64,000 nucleotides of DNA. Source: Pseudomonas sp. MWU13-2100. Lineage in GTDB: Bacteria > Pseudomonadota > Gammaproteobacteria > Pseudomonadales > Pseudomonadaceae. Positions 42,925 through 51,552 of this stretch are shown piece after piece. The stretch is from contig NZ_JALLIX010000024.1 in the NCBI RefSeq assembly GCF_023242365.1, positions 36,382-100,381 on the forward strand, in the 5' to 3' direction. Every line of letters starts with the position of its first letter. The stretch's first letter is position 1. The translations under genes and the position numbers were made by a program. The notes beneath the pieces are model-generated. The model did not search any database. It saw only the letters and a list, made by a program, of their open reading frames with translations, and had not been told where the DNA came from.

Positions 42925-43710
42925 ATGCACCAACCCGAGCAAGAAGATGACGATGGCGTCATCCGTTTCAAACGTCTGCACCCCGAACATTTTGACGTGG
43001 TGCTGGGATCGCATCCGGCCAAACAGAAAGTGCCGCGCCCCGTACAGCCAAAGTCCTACAGCATGTGGGCGTTGCTGCTGATACTGGTGGGCATGCTCGG
43101 CTACATGACGGTCAACCGCAACAGCAGCCACCCGATCCCTATTGCGCCACTACCAGCGGCTGAGCCACTGTCGACTGAAACATCCGAACCGCCCGAAGCG
43201 CCTACGGAGCCAGTAGAGCCGGTGCAAGCGCATCCGGAGCCCACCGCCAAACTCGTTCCGGCGCCTGCACCGCAAGTGGTGGTCGTGGTGCAGACTCAGG
43301 CTCCTGCGGCAACGGCAGCGCCCGCCACAGTCTCGGCAACCGTGCCGAAGGTCCAGGGTCTGGTGTCGGCCAGCTACCTGGCCGGTTACCAGGCCAACTT
43401 GAATGCGCCCGAAGCCAAGCAGACACGCCAGTACGAAATCGCCACGGTCAACATTCGCGAATGGGACGGTCGCAACCGCTATCAGGCGAAATGGCGGATT
43501 TTCAACAACGTTATCGACAACGCCAGTGTCTGCGGCAACTTCCTCGCCAACAGCACCGAACACCGCGAATGTCGCAAGTCGGCGGAGGTGTTTTTCAAGG
43601 AGCAGTGCGGCGAATGGGGCAAGCGCTGGGACCGCGACCAGGATGAGAAAAGCAAAGGGATGCAGGTGCGCTATTGCACGGCGATGAAGACCTATAGCGC
43701 GGAGGGGTAA
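42925..43710 (+). CDS. TonB-like membrane-anchored protein, function unknown
   Basis: A 261-residue protein. It has a cytoplasmic N-terminus of about 45 residues, one membrane anchor (MWALLLILVGMLGYM, near 47-61), a Pro/Glu/Ala-rich periplasmic linker (about 70-140, rich in Pro-Glu and Ala-Pro as in TonB) and a compact C-terminal domain (about 145-261) with four Cys. It is not TonB itself: the C-terminal domain lacks TonB sequence features. It faces the DUF2135/TPR gene across a 231-bp AT-rich gap, so the two may be co-regulated. Confidence 0.7.
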   Translation: MHQPEQEDDDGVIRFKRLHPEHFDVVLGSHPAKQKVPRPVQPKSYSMWALLLILVGMLGYMTVNRNSSHPIPIAPLPAAEPLSTETSEPPEAPTEPVEPVQAHPEPTAKLVPAPAPQVVVVVQTQAPAATAAPATVSATVPKVQGLVSASYLAGYQANLNAPEAKQTRQYEIATVNIREWDGRNRYQAKWRIFNNVIDNASVCGNFLANSTEHRECRKSAEVFFKEQCGEWGKRWDRDQDEKSKGMQVRYCTAMKTYSAEG

Positions 43711-43965
43711 ATCCGACGCTCCTGCCGAGCCGTATCTATCGATGCCAATTCAGCGACCGGGTTTGGTCACCTGTCAGAGTGCGCACTAGCGCCACAGTGG
43801 ATGTTGCAGGCGCGTTTCGTGTCGGCACGCTTCATGGCGGCTGTGTGCAGGACACCTTCGGGTGTGCCGGTGCGCTCTGCCGGTTGACCAACCTGCGCAC
43901 AGTCCGCCACCCGTCGCTCGGTCACGATGAGGGCGGATCAATGGAACTCATCAGAGCGCATACCT

Positions 43966-44295
43966 ATGAATACTCAAAATCGCTATATCCCTCTCAGCAC
44001 CAATTTCACCACAATCCCCGTCATGCTCATCGACACCAACGCCAGCCTCGACGATCTGCAAACCAGCGCCTACCAACGCCTTCAGGCCGCCAGCGACCTG
44101 CTGGAAACCATGACGTGCGTGAGCCTCGTCACAACCTGCGACAAAGACTTCACCCACGTCACCAATGCCGCGTACCTGTTGGTGCGTGAAGGCTGCGATC
44201 TGTTGCAGTTGGTTCAGCAGATGCATTATGTTGCGGGTCAGTTTTCAATCAGCGCCAACACTCAGTGCTTTGTTACTCAAAACCGCCCAGCCTGA
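43966..44295 (+). CDS. Small DUF3077-like protein
   Basis: A 109-residue soluble protein starting MNTQNRYIPLSTNF. It has a helical middle (LDDLQTSAYQRLQAASDLLE) and resembles the small Pseudomonas-specific DUF3077/DUF6124-type proteins in size and in the A-x-x-x-L-L-E helix. The family call is tentative. Its 3' end overlaps the convergent pirin gene by 19 bp. Confidence 0.55.
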   Translation: MNTQNRYIPLSTNFTTIPVMLIDTNASLDDLQTSAYQRLQAASDLLETMTCVSLVTTCDKDFTHVTNAAYLLVREGCDLLQLVQQMHYVAGQFSISANTQCFVTQNRPA

Positions 44296-45128
44296 AAGTC
44301 GACAAACGCCTGTTGAATCTCTTCCTCTGTATTCATCACGAACGGGCCTCCAAGAGCGATAGGTTCGCGTAATGGACGGCCTGAGAAGAACAGCAACCGG
44401 GAATCCGTATTCTCGGCGCTGAGCGTGACCTCTGACTGCCCACTTTTCTCAGAGCGGGTCAGCCATGCCAGTTGGCTGGCCGGGACGAGCCTCCCAGCCT
44501 CCCCAATTTTCGGTATGCCTGCCAAGACGTACATGAAAGCGTTGTCTGTGGCTGGGAGCATCTGCCGAAATGACGCTCCGCGCTCAATCCGCACATCCAG
44601 CATTATGATTGGAACATGGTTGAGAGTGGACGAGATTACACTCCCGGATTGACCCGAAAAGACCCGAACCTCGACCCCCGGCTCTCGCCTGACGGGCATC
44701 GTGCTGCCCGCTAGATCCTGATAACGCGGCTCGGACATCTTCAGTGCCGCTGGCAAATTCACCCATAGTTGCAACGTATGGGCCATCGTTCCCGGAAGCG
44801 CATTTTCTTCGTGGTATACCCCTCGGCCCGCTGTCATCCATTGAGCACCGTCCGCGTTGATCATGCCCCTATTCCCGGCGCTGTCGCGATGCTCGACAGC
44901 CCCATCAATCACAAAGGTCACTGTCTCCATGCCTCGGTGTGGATGACGAGGAAATGCTCCACGGGGCATCCAGTCTTCGGCCATCACTACGAAGGGATCG
45001 GAAAAGGCTGGATCGCCATCTATCAGTCGGCGAGCCCGATGCCCGGCCATACGTCCAGCTGAGGTGCCAGGGTTAGCAACACGAGCTACCTCACGAACAA
45101 ACATCGGCTCGTCAGTCTTCATGCTCAT
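44277..45128 (-). CDS. Pirin family protein (possible quercetinase)
   Basis: A 283-residue bicupin of the pirin family. The N-terminal cupin carries the metal ligands in FPRHPHRGMETVTFVIDGAV (two His), then AVEHRDSAG and GVYHEE (His/Glu). Some bacterial pirins cleave quercetin and others act in redox regulation. It is the third gene of a minus-strand set with an F420-reductase-like gene (4-bp gap) and an azoreductase gene. The set looks built for flavonoid, quinone or electrophile detoxification; this is inference. Confidence 0.9.
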   Translation of the reverse strand: MSMKTDEPMFVREVARVANPGTSAGRMAGHRARRLIDGDPAFSDPFVVMAEDWMPRGAFPRHPHRGMETVTFVIDGAVEHRDSAGNRGMINADGAQWMTAGRGVYHEENALPGTMAHTLQLWVNLPAALKMSEPRYQDLAGSTMPVRREPGVEVRVFSGQSGSVISSTLNHVPIIMLDVRIERGASFRQMLPATDNAFMYVLAGIPKIGEAGRLVPASQLAWLTRSEKSGQSEVTLSAENTDSRLLFFSGRPLREPIALGGPFVMNTEEEIQQAFVDFQAGRF

Positions 45129-45132
45129 CGCC

Positions 45133-45726
45133 TTATTTGAGTGGATGCTCGATCAAGTTGTGGAGCACCAGTGGGCCAGGGATGTGAAGAAGGCGGCCAC
45201 CTTCATCGATTCGGCCGACAAGGATTGGCGAGAACCCGAGTCGCTCTGCTAAGGCTTTGACGGTGGAGGCAGCTTTTTCGTCGTTGCTAGAGACGAATAC
45301 GACACGCCGTCCGCCTTCCTGAGAGGGATCTCGGGCCAGTACGCCAGCCGGAAGTTGGTTGAAAGCTTTGACGACCGAAGCGCCTGGCAGCACTTGGGCA
45401 ACAATGTCAGAAGAGAGCCGTCCCGCAAGTGTTTCCGGTGCTACACCATAGGCGTTGGTCTGATCGATGATGATCTTGCCAGCCCAGTCAGATCGACTAC
45501 GAGCTAGAGCCTCCACTGCGATGAATGGAAGTGCCAGGAATAGAACGTCGGCAGAGAGCGCCTCTTCCAAAGAGGTGGCTGTGACCACCTCTCCCAACTC
45601 TGCTGTGAGGGGAAGAATCGTTTCCGGCCCTCTTGTGTTCGCAATAGATACTGGAATCGCGACACGGGCAAATTGGCGAGCAATGGCGGTTCCGACGTTA
45701 CCGGAACCAATAATGGCGTATTTCAT
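45133..45726 (-). CDS. NADP-binding F420-reductase-like oxidoreductase
   Basis: A 197-residue Rossmann protein of the NADPH-dependent F420 reductase-like group. The nucleotide motif is IIGSGNVGTAIARQFARVAI at residues 4-23, followed by NTRGPET, which suggests NADP preference. F420 itself is not made by Pseudomonas, so the partner is probably another electron acceptor. It lies between the azoreductase and pirin genes. Confidence 0.88.
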   Translation of the reverse strand: MKYAIIGSGNVGTAIARQFARVAIPVSIANTRGPETILPLTAELGEVVTATSLEEALSADVLFLALPFIAVEALARSRSDWAGKIIIDQTNAYGVAPETLAGRLSSDIVAQVLPGASVVKAFNQLPAGVLARDPSQEGGRRVVFVSSNDEKAASTVKALAERLGFSPILVGRIDEGGRLLHIPGPLVLHNLIEHPLK

Positions 45727-45762
45727 TTTTTAACTCCTGAAGAAAAATGAAAGTAGATTTGA

Positions 45763-46371
45763 TCAGGCGCCAATCGTGGCGATTTCTTGAAGAGCCCTAT
45801 TTATCGCCTCATCCTTGTCCTCGGGACTTACAGCCAAGCCTTCCGCGCGCACGACTCGTGTATCGATGACGCCCAGGAATCCCAATAGCCCGATCAAGTA
45901 ACTCTCTTGATGTTCTAGAGCTGCCGCTGGACTACCAGGCGAATACACACCGCCCCGTGACGAGGCGATGTAAGCCTGCTTTCCTTTCAAGAGGCCTTCT
46001 GGGCCAGTGGCGGTGTATTGGAAGGATTTGCCTGCTATCGCGACCCGGTCAATCCAAGCCTTGAGTGTGCTCGGGATAGTCAGGTTGTACATAGGCGTGC
46101 CGATTACCACGATCTGCGAATCAAGGAGTTCTTGCAGATAGGCATTTCCCTTGAAAAGGTCGTTTACCAACATGGTGTCTTTGGCCACAGTGCCCTGCCA
46201 GGCTGACAGATGATCCATGGAAAGGTGTAGTGCAGGATCTTGGCCGAGATCTCGGTAAATCACCTTGCTGCCCGGGTGGAGCGTAGTGAGTCGCGCGACG
46301 ATCTTCGAAGACAGGGTACGGCTGACAGATGCGGCGCCTAGGATGCTGGCGTCAAGATGGAGGATTTGCAT
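45763..46371 (-). CDS. azoR: FMN-dependent NADH-azoreductase / NAD(P)H-quinone reductase (AzoR-like)
   Basis: A 202-residue flavodoxin-fold reductase. The FMN site is visible in LHLDASILGAASVSRTLSSK, GTPMYNLTIPSTLKAWIDRV and SSRGGVYSPGSP. AzoR enzymes reduce quinones and azo compounds by two electrons. The ATG at 46371 is preferred over an upstream GTG. It is divergent from a LysR gene, which probably regulates it, as is common for Pseudomonas azoR genes. Confidence 0.9.
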   Translation of the reverse strand: MQILHLDASILGAASVSRTLSSKIVARLTTLHPGSKVIYRDLGQDPALHLSMDHLSAWQGTVAKDTMLVNDLFKGNAYLQELLDSQIVVIGTPMYNLTIPSTLKAWIDRVAIAGKSFQYTATGPEGLLKGKQAYIASSRGGVYSPGSPAAALEHQESYLIGLLGFLGVIDTRVVRAEGLAVSPEDKDEAINRALQEIATIGA

Positions 46372-46487
46372 TTCAGTCACCTAGCTTACGGTTTAATGGG
46401 CAGGTGAAAGATGAGCTGTTCTTGAGGATCTGAAAAGACGGTATATTGAGATGCTATGTATCGTTAATTGAGATTGATGGGGGCGAG

Positions 46488-47387
46488 ATGCTCGACGGTG
46501 TATCGCTTGATCAGCTAAGAACATTTGTCGCTGCCGTAGATGAAGGCAGTTTTTCTGCGGCCGCGAGGAAACTCAACAGAGTGCAATCGGCAGTGAGCGG
46601 CTGGGTGAGCGGCTTGGAAGATCAGATTGGGGTAACGCTTTTTGACCGTTCAGGTCGTTTCCCCAAATTGACACCCCAAGGTGCTCTGCTGCTGACGGAT
46701 GCGCGTAACATCATTTCGGCCGTCGACACTCTGAAGGCCCGAGCCAAGCTCATGACGTCAGGGTTGGAACCTGAATTATCCGTGGTAGTCGACGTATTCT
46801 TTCCGACGTCCGCCGTTACTGCCGTAGTCAAAGAATTCGCCGAGCGCTTCCCGCATACTCGCCTGAAGATTTCCGTCGAAGGCCTTGGTGCGGGCTATCA
46901 GCCGATACTCGATGGTCGGTGCAGCCTTGGCATTCTGGCGTCACTGCCAGTTTCATTTCCCACCCTATCAATCGAACGAATTGGCGAATTCTCTTTGGTG
47001 GTGGTGGCATCAGTTGATCATCCGCTATCCAGACTGAGGGGGAAAATTTCTCGGCGGGAATTGGCCAAGCACGTTCAACTGGTGCTGACGGATCGATCAG
47101 AACTGCTGGCGGGGAAGGACTTTGGAGTGCTGTCGCCTTCGACCTGGCGTCTGGCTGATCTATCGACGAAGTACGCGTTCCTCAAGGATGGTGTTGGATG
47201 GGGCAGTATGCCTTGGCACCTGGTCGAACAGGACTTAGCTACTGGCGCTCTGGCTACGCTCGATGTGGAAGGTTCGCCGCAGGAGGGAGTTAAAATAGAT
47301 ATCTGCGCAGTTCACGCGACAGACTCACTGCCGGGGCCAGCTGGACAATGGCTGATTGATCGCCTCAGTTGCTCCCCAATCTATTGA
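46488..47387 (+). CDS. LysR-family regulator, probable controller of the azoR set
   Basis: A 299-residue LysR protein. The helix-turn-helix is in AAVDEGSFSAAARKLNRVQS at residues 13-32. The ATG at 46488 has a purine-rich ribosome binding site (gggggcga). It is divergent from the azoreductase, F420-reductase-like and pirin genes across 116 bp, the normal layout for a LysR and its target operon. Codon usage looks less GC-rich than in the neighbouring core genes. Confidence 0.9.
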   Translation: MLDGVSLDQLRTFVAAVDEGSFSAAARKLNRVQSAVSGWVSGLEDQIGVTLFDRSGRFPKLTPQGALLLTDARNIISAVDTLKARAKLMTSGLEPELSVVVDVFFPTSAVTAVVKEFAERFPHTRLKISVEGLGAGYQPILDGRCSLGILASLPVSFPTLSIERIGEFSLVVVASVDHPLSRLRGKISRRELAKHVQLVLTDRSELLAGKDFGVLSPSTWRLADLSTKYAFLKDGVGWGSMPWHLVEQDLATGALATLDVEGSPQEGVKIDICAVHATDSLPGPAGQWLIDRLSCSPIY

Positions 47388-47538
47388 CCACGATGCTCGA
47401 AATTTCTGGGCCGTGGTCGCGGAGATCTTCGTGTTGACTGAAGACTGCCGATGGAACGGGGGGTAGTGTTGCGGGGGAGTTTGTATCAGGAGAGGCGCCG
47501 GTCAGTTTCACAAGGTGTGTTTGGTGTTCGCTTACTAA

Positions 47539-47563
47539 AAAACCGCCCCGAAGGGCGGTTTTC
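47539..47563. terminator. Bidirectional rho-independent terminator
   Basis: Stem accgccc-cgaa-gggcggt flanked by an A-run on the left and a T-run on the right. It serves pckA (minus strand) and possibly the LysR gene (plus strand). Confidence 0.85.
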
Positions 47564-47586
47564 TTGAGGCGGATAACCAGACTCGA

Positions 47587-49137
47587 TTACAGCTTCGGCC
47601 CAGCCGCCTTGATCGCGTCGCTCACGTCGAACTTCTTGAAGTTCTCGATGAACAGACCCGCCAGCGCTTTCGCCGCTGCATCGTAGGCAGCCTTGTCGGC
47701 CCAGGTGTTACGTGGGTTCAACAGGCCGGTCTCGACGCCCGGCACGGCCAATGGCACGTCCAGGTTGATGGTGTCCAGGTGCTCGGTTTTCGCGCCAATC
47801 AACGCACCGCTCTGGATCGCCGCAATCACGCCACGAGTGGTCGGGATGTTGAAACGCTTGCCAACGCCATAGCCACCGCCGGTCCAGCCGGTGTTGACCA
47901 GGTAGACCTTCGAACCGAAACCACGGATGCGCTTGATCAGCAGTTCAGCGTATTCGCCAGCCGGACGCGGGAAGAACGGTGCGCCGAAGCAGGTGGAGAA
48001 GGTCGACTTGATGCCGGCACCCGAACCCATTTCGGTCGAGCCCACCAGTGCGGTGTAGCCGGACAGGAAGTGGTAAGCGGCCTGTTCTTCGCTGAGGATC
48101 GACACCGGTGGCAGTACGCCGGTCAGGTCGCAAGTCAGGAAGATCACCGCGTTCGGCTCGCCACCGAGGTTTTTCGGTGCGCGCTTTTCGATCAGTTCAC
48201 GCGGATAGGCCGCACGGCTGTTCTGGGTCAGGCTGTCGTCGGCGTAGTCAGCCTTCTTGGTCACCGGGTCCAACACGACGTTTTCCAGCACGGCGCCGTG
48301 CTGGATGGCTTTCCAGATCACCGGCTCGTTCTTCTCGGACAGGTCGATGCACTTGGCATAGCAACCGCCTTCGATGTTGAACACCACGCCCACGCCCCAG
48401 CCGTGTTCGTCGTCACCGATCAGGTAACGGCTTTCGTCAGCCGACAGGGTGGTCTTGCCGGTGCCCGACAGACCGAAGAACAGGGTCACATCGCCCTCTT
48501 CGCCCATGTTCGCCGCGCAGTGCATCGGCAGCACGTCGACGGCCGGCAGCAGGAAGTTCTGCACCGAGAACAGGGCTTTTTTCATTTCACCAGCGTAACG
48601 CATGCCGGCGATCAGGACTTTCTTGGCCGCGAAGTTGAGGATCACGGTGCCGTCGGAGTTGGTGCCGTCACGCTCTGGCACGCACTCGAACTCCGGCACG
48701 TTGAGGATCTGCCATTCGTCCTTGCCACCGGCGTTGTACTGGCCGGCTTCCGGGTTGATGAACAGGCAACGGCCGAACAGGTTGTGCCAGGCGGTACCGG
48801 TGGTCATCTTGACCGGCAGGTAGTGCGCCGGGTCGGAACCGACATGCACATGGGAAACAAAACGATCGCGCTCGCCGATAAAGGCTTCGACACGGTTCCA
48901 CAGGGCGTCGAACTTGTCGGCCGGGAACTTGCGGTTGATCGGGCCCCAGGCAATCTCGGCCTGGGTCGACGGCTCTTCGACGATAAAACGGTCGACCGGC
49001 GAACGACCGGTACGGTGACCGGTGCGCACCACCAGCGCGCCGGTGTCGGCGAGTTCGCCCTCACCACGAGCCAGGGCTTCTTTTACCAGATCGTCAACAC
49101 TCAGATCGGTGTACACGGCATTGTTTGCTTGCGTCAT
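47587..49137 (-). CDS. pckA: Phosphoenolpyruvate carboxykinase (ATP)
   Basis: A 516-residue PckA that converts oxaloacetate to PEP in gluconeogenesis. The kinase loop is FFGLSGTGKTTLSADE, the metal and substrate site is in LPMHCAANMGEEGDVTLFFG, and the C-terminal TRGVIAAIQSGAL is typical. It begins MTQANNAVYTDLSVDDLVKE. It ends before the terminator at 47539-47563 and stands downstream of hslO on the same strand, as in other Pseudomonas. Confidence 0.96.
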   Translation of the reverse strand: MTQANNAVYTDLSVDDLVKEALARGEGELADTGALVVRTGHRTGRSPVDRFIVEEPSTQAEIAWGPINRKFPADKFDALWNRVEAFIGERDRFVSHVHVGSDPAHYLPVKMTTGTAWHNLFGRCLFINPEAGQYNAGGKDEWQILNVPEFECVPERDGTNSDGTVILNFAAKKVLIAGMRYAGEMKKALFSVQNFLLPAVDVLPMHCAANMGEEGDVTLFFGLSGTGKTTLSADESRYLIGDDEHGWGVGVVFNIEGGCYAKCIDLSEKNEPVIWKAIQHGAVLENVVLDPVTKKADYADDSLTQNSRAAYPRELIEKRAPKNLGGEPNAVIFLTCDLTGVLPPVSILSEEQAAYHFLSGYTALVGSTEMGSGAGIKSTFSTCFGAPFFPRPAGEYAELLIKRIRGFGSKVYLVNTGWTGGGYGVGKRFNIPTTRGVIAAIQSGALIGAKTEHLDTINLDVPLAVPGVETGLLNPRNTWADKAAYDAAAKALAGLFIENFKKFDVSDAIKAAGPKL

Positions 49138-49316
49138 GAGATTCCCCGTCGGCCACTGGCCGAGTGCTCCAAACGTTTTGTAGTAGAAAGTCGCGCACTA
49201 CTACCGCGAAAAAAGTGGGCCGGATTATGCCAGAAAAGCCCAAAAAAAGTAGGGTCCTCCTGTCAGAACGCCCATTTTCTGTCGTTTGACAGGAGATTTA
49301 CCTGCACTGAAACGTT

Positions 49317-50219
49317 TTAGTGACGAGTATCTGACGGGGTGTCGACGCCGGCACCGGCGAACAGTTGCAAAACATCGGCGGCGTCGAACAGGTAACGCTG
49401 GTTGCAGAACTGGCAATCGACCTCGATCCGCCCCCCATGTTCGACCACCAGTTGCTGGGCATCTTCCAGTCCCAGGCTGACCAGTGCATTGCCCGAACGC
49501 TCCCGCGAACAACTGCAATGGAAGCGCAGCGGCTGGAGGTCGAACAGGCGCACGGCCTCTTCGTGGTAGAGGCGGTGCAGGACGGTTTCGTTGTCCAGGC
49601 TCAGCAGTTCATCGGCGGTCAGGGTGCTGGCCATGGCGGTCAGGTGCTGCCAACTGGCGTCGCGCTCGTCCTGCTCGCGCAGGCGGTCGGCGGGCAGTTG
49701 TTGCAGGAGCATGCCACGGGCACGACGGCCGTCGGCGTGGAGCCAGAAGCGCGTGCCGACCTGCTGGGACATGATGAAGTAGTTGGTGAAACACTCCGAC
49801 AGGGTTTCGCCGTCCAGGTCGACGATGCCCTGGTAACGCTGGCCCTGGGTCGGATCGACGGTCAGGGCGAGCACGCCGTTGGGCATCAGGTCGGCCAGAG
49901 TCGCGTCAGCCGGGATCAGCTCCGCGTCGTAGCGGGCCAGGCCACGGATCTCGCGCTCGCTGGAGCATTCGATCATCAGCAGCGGCACCGGGCCGTCGGA
50001 ACGCGCCTGGAGAATCAGCAGGCCGTCGAACTTCAGGGTACCGACCAGCAACGACGCGGCGGCCATCAGCTCGCCCAGCAGTTGCGCGATTGGCTCCGGG
50101 TAGGGGTGCTTGGCCAGCACTTCGGCGTAGCTGCGCTCCAGCGACACCAGTTCGCCGCGAGTGTCGCTGTCATCGAAGATGAAGCGCTGGGTGTAGTCGG
50201 TGTCCGGTAGATCTGACAT
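49317..50219 (-). CDS. hslO: Redox-regulated chaperone Hsp33
   Basis: A 300-residue Hsp33. The redox zinc switch is complete: Cys-x-Cys in RFHCSCSRERSG and Cys-x-x-Cys in VDCQFCNQRYLF, at about residues 235-272. When oxidised, the protein unfolds partly and holds other proteins against aggregation. The ATG at 50219 (MSDLPDTDYTQRF) is the family start. hslR (50447-50851) lies just upstream on the same strand, so the heat and oxidative-stress pair is kept together. Confidence 0.96.
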   Translation of the reverse strand: MSDLPDTDYTQRFIFDDSDTRGELVSLERSYAEVLAKHPYPEPIAQLLGELMAAASLLVGTLKFDGLLILQARSDGPVPLLMIECSSEREIRGLARYDAELIPADATLADLMPNGVLALTVDPTQGQRYQGIVDLDGETLSECFTNYFIMSQQVGTRFWLHADGRRARGMLLQQLPADRLREQDERDASWQHLTAMASTLTADELLSLDNETVLHRLYHEEAVRLFDLQPLRFHCSCSRERSGNALVSLGLEDAQQLVVEHGGRIEVDCQFCNQRYLFDAADVLQLFAGAGVDTPSDTRH

Positions 50220-50390
50220 AGGTATCGATTCTGGAAGTGGGAATAAGGGTGTTCTGCCCAGGGAAGTGAGCATTTTATGAACAAACGGGATTTGTACCAA
50301 GCAACATGGGGGCGAATGGCGGGCAGTCAAGGATATGAGGTCCTTTAAACCGTGCCAGGCCAGTGGGGGTGACGGTGAATCCGGCATCGC

Positions 50391-50415
50391 CATCGCCAGC
50401 AAGCCGGCTCCTACA
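50391..50415. repeat. Single REP half-site
   Basis: catcgccagcaagccggctcctaca, one arm only, in the hslR-hslO gap (50220-50446). The rest of that gap shows no gene. Confidence 0.65.
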
Positions 50416-50446
50416 GGACCGCATTCGCCACACCTCGCGTTGCGCC

Positions 50447-50851
50447 CTAGTCGGCGCCGCTACCCCGGAACTTGAACAGATCACGTCGCTGCTTCTTGCT
50501 CGGCTTGCCATCGGTGGTCAAGCCCAGTGCCCCGGCCTTGCGTTGTGCCGCGGCGGCTTCGCGTTTGGCCAGGCTCTGTTCGGTTTCAGCATAGAGCGTT
50601 TGCGCTTCGGGAGCGCCCCGGCGGACCAGCGACAACGCCTGCACCACCACGGTCCGCTCGTCGAAACCGTTGCGAATCTGGATCTCGTCGCCCACCCGCG
50701 GCTCCTTGCCCGGCTTGCAGCGCTCGCCACGACAATGCACCTTGCCACTTTCAATCGCCGCCTTGGCCAGGGCACGGGTTTTATAGAAGCGCGCCGCCCA
50801 CAACCACTTGTCCAAGCGAACCTTGTCGTCCTCTTCCGCTTTCTGCGCCAC
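50447..50851 (-). CDS. hslR: S4-domain heat-shock protein Hsp15
   Basis: A 134-residue RNA-binding S4 protein. The S4 domain occupies residues about 11-70 (VRLDKWLWAARFYKTRALAK then AAIESGKVHCRGERCKPGKE). The basic C-terminal tail (PSKKQRRDLFKFRGSG) fits Hsp15, which frees stalled 50S subunits carrying peptidyl-tRNA. It lies upstream of hslO. Confidence 0.94.
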   Translation of the reverse strand: MAQKAEEDDKVRLDKWLWAARFYKTRALAKAAIESGKVHCRGERCKPGKEPRVGDEIQIRNGFDERTVVVQALSLVRRGAPEAQTLYAETEQSLAKREAAAAQRKAGALGLTTDGKPSKKQRRDLFKFRGSGAD

Positions 50852-51060
50852 TGTTCGTCCTCAAACTGAAATATTGTCGAACTGTACTACCGTTGCTGTC
50901 GAAGCTGAATGGTCCTGGCCAGTCTAGAATGCCAGGTGATCCAGGGGGTAATTTCACGAGCTGAAACAGGTCGCAGAGATAACTATCGCCATTTACCCGA
51001 TATTCTGCGTGAATACCGCGATTACGGCTGCCGGGCAGCCAGAGCGCCTTTCTCCACCGG

Positions 51061-51552
51061 TTGAGCATTTTGAAGACATTTGACCATTTGACTGTTGTGG
51101 GTCTGCGCGAGTGGGTGGCGCTTCCGGATCTGGGAGTCGCCGGCCTGCGGGCGAAAATCGACACCGGCGCCAGCACCTCGAGCCTGCACGCCACCGAAAT
51201 CGAGCCCTTCGAGCGCGACGGCGAGAAGTGGGTGCGTTTCACCGCCCATCTGGGCAGCGTGGTGCAACTGCGTCACCGCCGCTGCGAAGCGCCGCTGCTG
51301 ACGATGAAGACCATCAAGAGCTCCAACGGCCACGCCCAGGTGCGTTACGTGATCGCCACCACCCTGGCCCTGGGCGACCGGGTCTGGCAGGTGCAGTTCA
51401 CCCTCGCCTGCCGCAAGGCCATGCGTTATCGCCTGTTGCTCGGTTCCAAAGCCCTGATCGATGGCCAACTGGTGGTCAACCCGGGGCACAAATACGTTCA
51501 AGACAAGCCGGTTTTCCCGGTCACTACTACCTCTGCCACAGGTGTTGCATGA
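51061..51552 (+). CDS. rimB: Retropepsin-like protease RimB (RimK partner)
   Basis: A protein of about 160 residues of the retropepsin-like Zn_protease family. The catalytic aspartate motif is KIDTGASTSSLHA, and a LLLGSKALIDGQLVVNPG block closes the fold. The start is uncertain: TTG at 51061 or TTG at 51070 (giving (M)KTFDHLTVVG). No ATG is available. Its stop overlaps the rimK start (ATGA). In P. fluorescens RimB works with RimK, which adds glutamates to ribosomal protein S6. The small rimA gene reported with them is not seen upstream here. Confidence 0.85.
   Translation: MSILKTFDHLTVVGLREWVALPDLGVAGLRAKIDTGASTSSLHATEIEPFERDGEKWVRFTAHLGSVVQLRHRRCEAPLLTMKTIKSSNGHAQVRYVIATTLALGDRVWQVQFTLACRKAMRYRLLLGSKALIDGQLVVNPGHKYVQDKPVFPVTTTSATGVA

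Noticed and set aside
43779..44189. Open frame on the plus strand overlapping the DUF3077-like gene
   Set aside because: It lacks a ribosome binding site and reads as Arg/His/Pro-rich noise; the frame starting at 43966 looks like a normal protein.
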